Origin: Halobacteriovorax sp. JY17
Lineage (GTDB): Bacteria > Bdellovibrionota > Bacteriovoracia > Bacteriovoracales > Bacteriovoracaceae
DNA length: 64,000 nt
NCBI RefSeq assembly: GCF_002753895.1
Contig: NZ_NJER01000001.1
Coordinates: 1,708,298-1,772,297 of the forward strand
Direction: 5' to 3'
Made by a program: the position numbers and the translations under genes
Notes under the pieces: model-generated
What the model was told of the DNA's origin: nothing
Databases searched by the model: none
The model's input: the letters and a program-made list of their open reading frames with translations, nothing else
In this document: piece by piece, positions 63,929-64,000 of the stretch
How the letters are laid out: every line of letters starts with the position of its first letter
Numbering within the stretch: position 1 is the stretch's first letter

Positions 63929-64000
63929 AACCTTCGATCAAGATTATGCTTAGACCATTCCTAAATGATAAAATTCTTCCTTTATTAATCTAACTATCGG

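Noticed and set aside
63236..63964. Plus-strand open frames opposite the Mur ligase remnant
   Set aside because: They are short, lack binding sites, and lie opposite a strand with clear homology.

Overview
The window looks like chromosome from an AT-rich, Gram-negative bacterium, most probably a Bdellovibrio-like predator of the Bacteriovorax/Halobacteriovorax type. The assignment is an inference from gene content and style: a full KDO (LPS core sugar) gene set, many small secreted and lipoprotein genes of unknown function, a reduced Tad (Flp) pilus locus, TTG starts and tightly overlapping operons. There is no rRNA or other phylogenetic marker to prove it.

Layout. 1-8.4 kb: a membrane protein of possible Tad type, EttA and a short aspartate kinase face a leftward Tad cluster (Flp pilin, TadE/TadG-like proteins, secretin, TadA ATPase). 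A 42-residue basic protein gene sits head to head with the secretin gene. 8.5-14.3 kb: SPOR protein, mannose-1-phosphate guanylyltransferase, adenylosuccinate lyase, a TolC-family protein and a putative outer-membrane protein. 14.4-18.1 kb: one overlapping operon kdsB-pyrG-kdsA-kdsC, in which PyrG makes the CTP that KdsB uses. 18.1-21.3 kb: a LuxP-like autoinducer-2 binding protein followed by a LuxQ-like sensor kinase. 21.4-31 kb: DUF493 protein, gpsA, a DsbD-type reductase, a BtuF-like protein without signal peptide, CpoB-like and FecR-like proteins, guaB-guaA. 31-45 kb: DUF3943 protein, a HAD-like protein, dnaE, a FlgT-like lipoprotein pair, pyrD, queC, a phosphohexomutase, a ferredoxin. 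44.6-61.6 kb: antiporter, ilvE, tRNA-Val with a cytochrome c gene directly behind it, a heterodimeric ABC exporter, a DsbA-type lipoprotein, a 646-residue coiled-coil protein, pyruvate kinase fused to a ferredoxin domain, queG, a hybrid histidine kinase and an alpha/beta hydrolase.

61.7 kb to the right edge is accessory: tRNA-Phe(GAA), a ribbon-helix-helix/MazF-type toxin-antitoxin pair, a degraded second copy of the tRNA 3' half, and the 3' part of a cyanophycin-synthetase-like Mur ligase gene without its P-loop. No gene-free stretch exceeds 300 bases, and I saw no CRISPR array, insertion sequence or rRNA gene.

The observations I rate highest are the pyruvate kinase-ferredoxin fusion with a run of ten A exactly at the domain junction (and an Asp replacing one cluster Cys), the LuxPQ-like pair, and the tRNA-Phe-bounded toxin-antitoxin segment.
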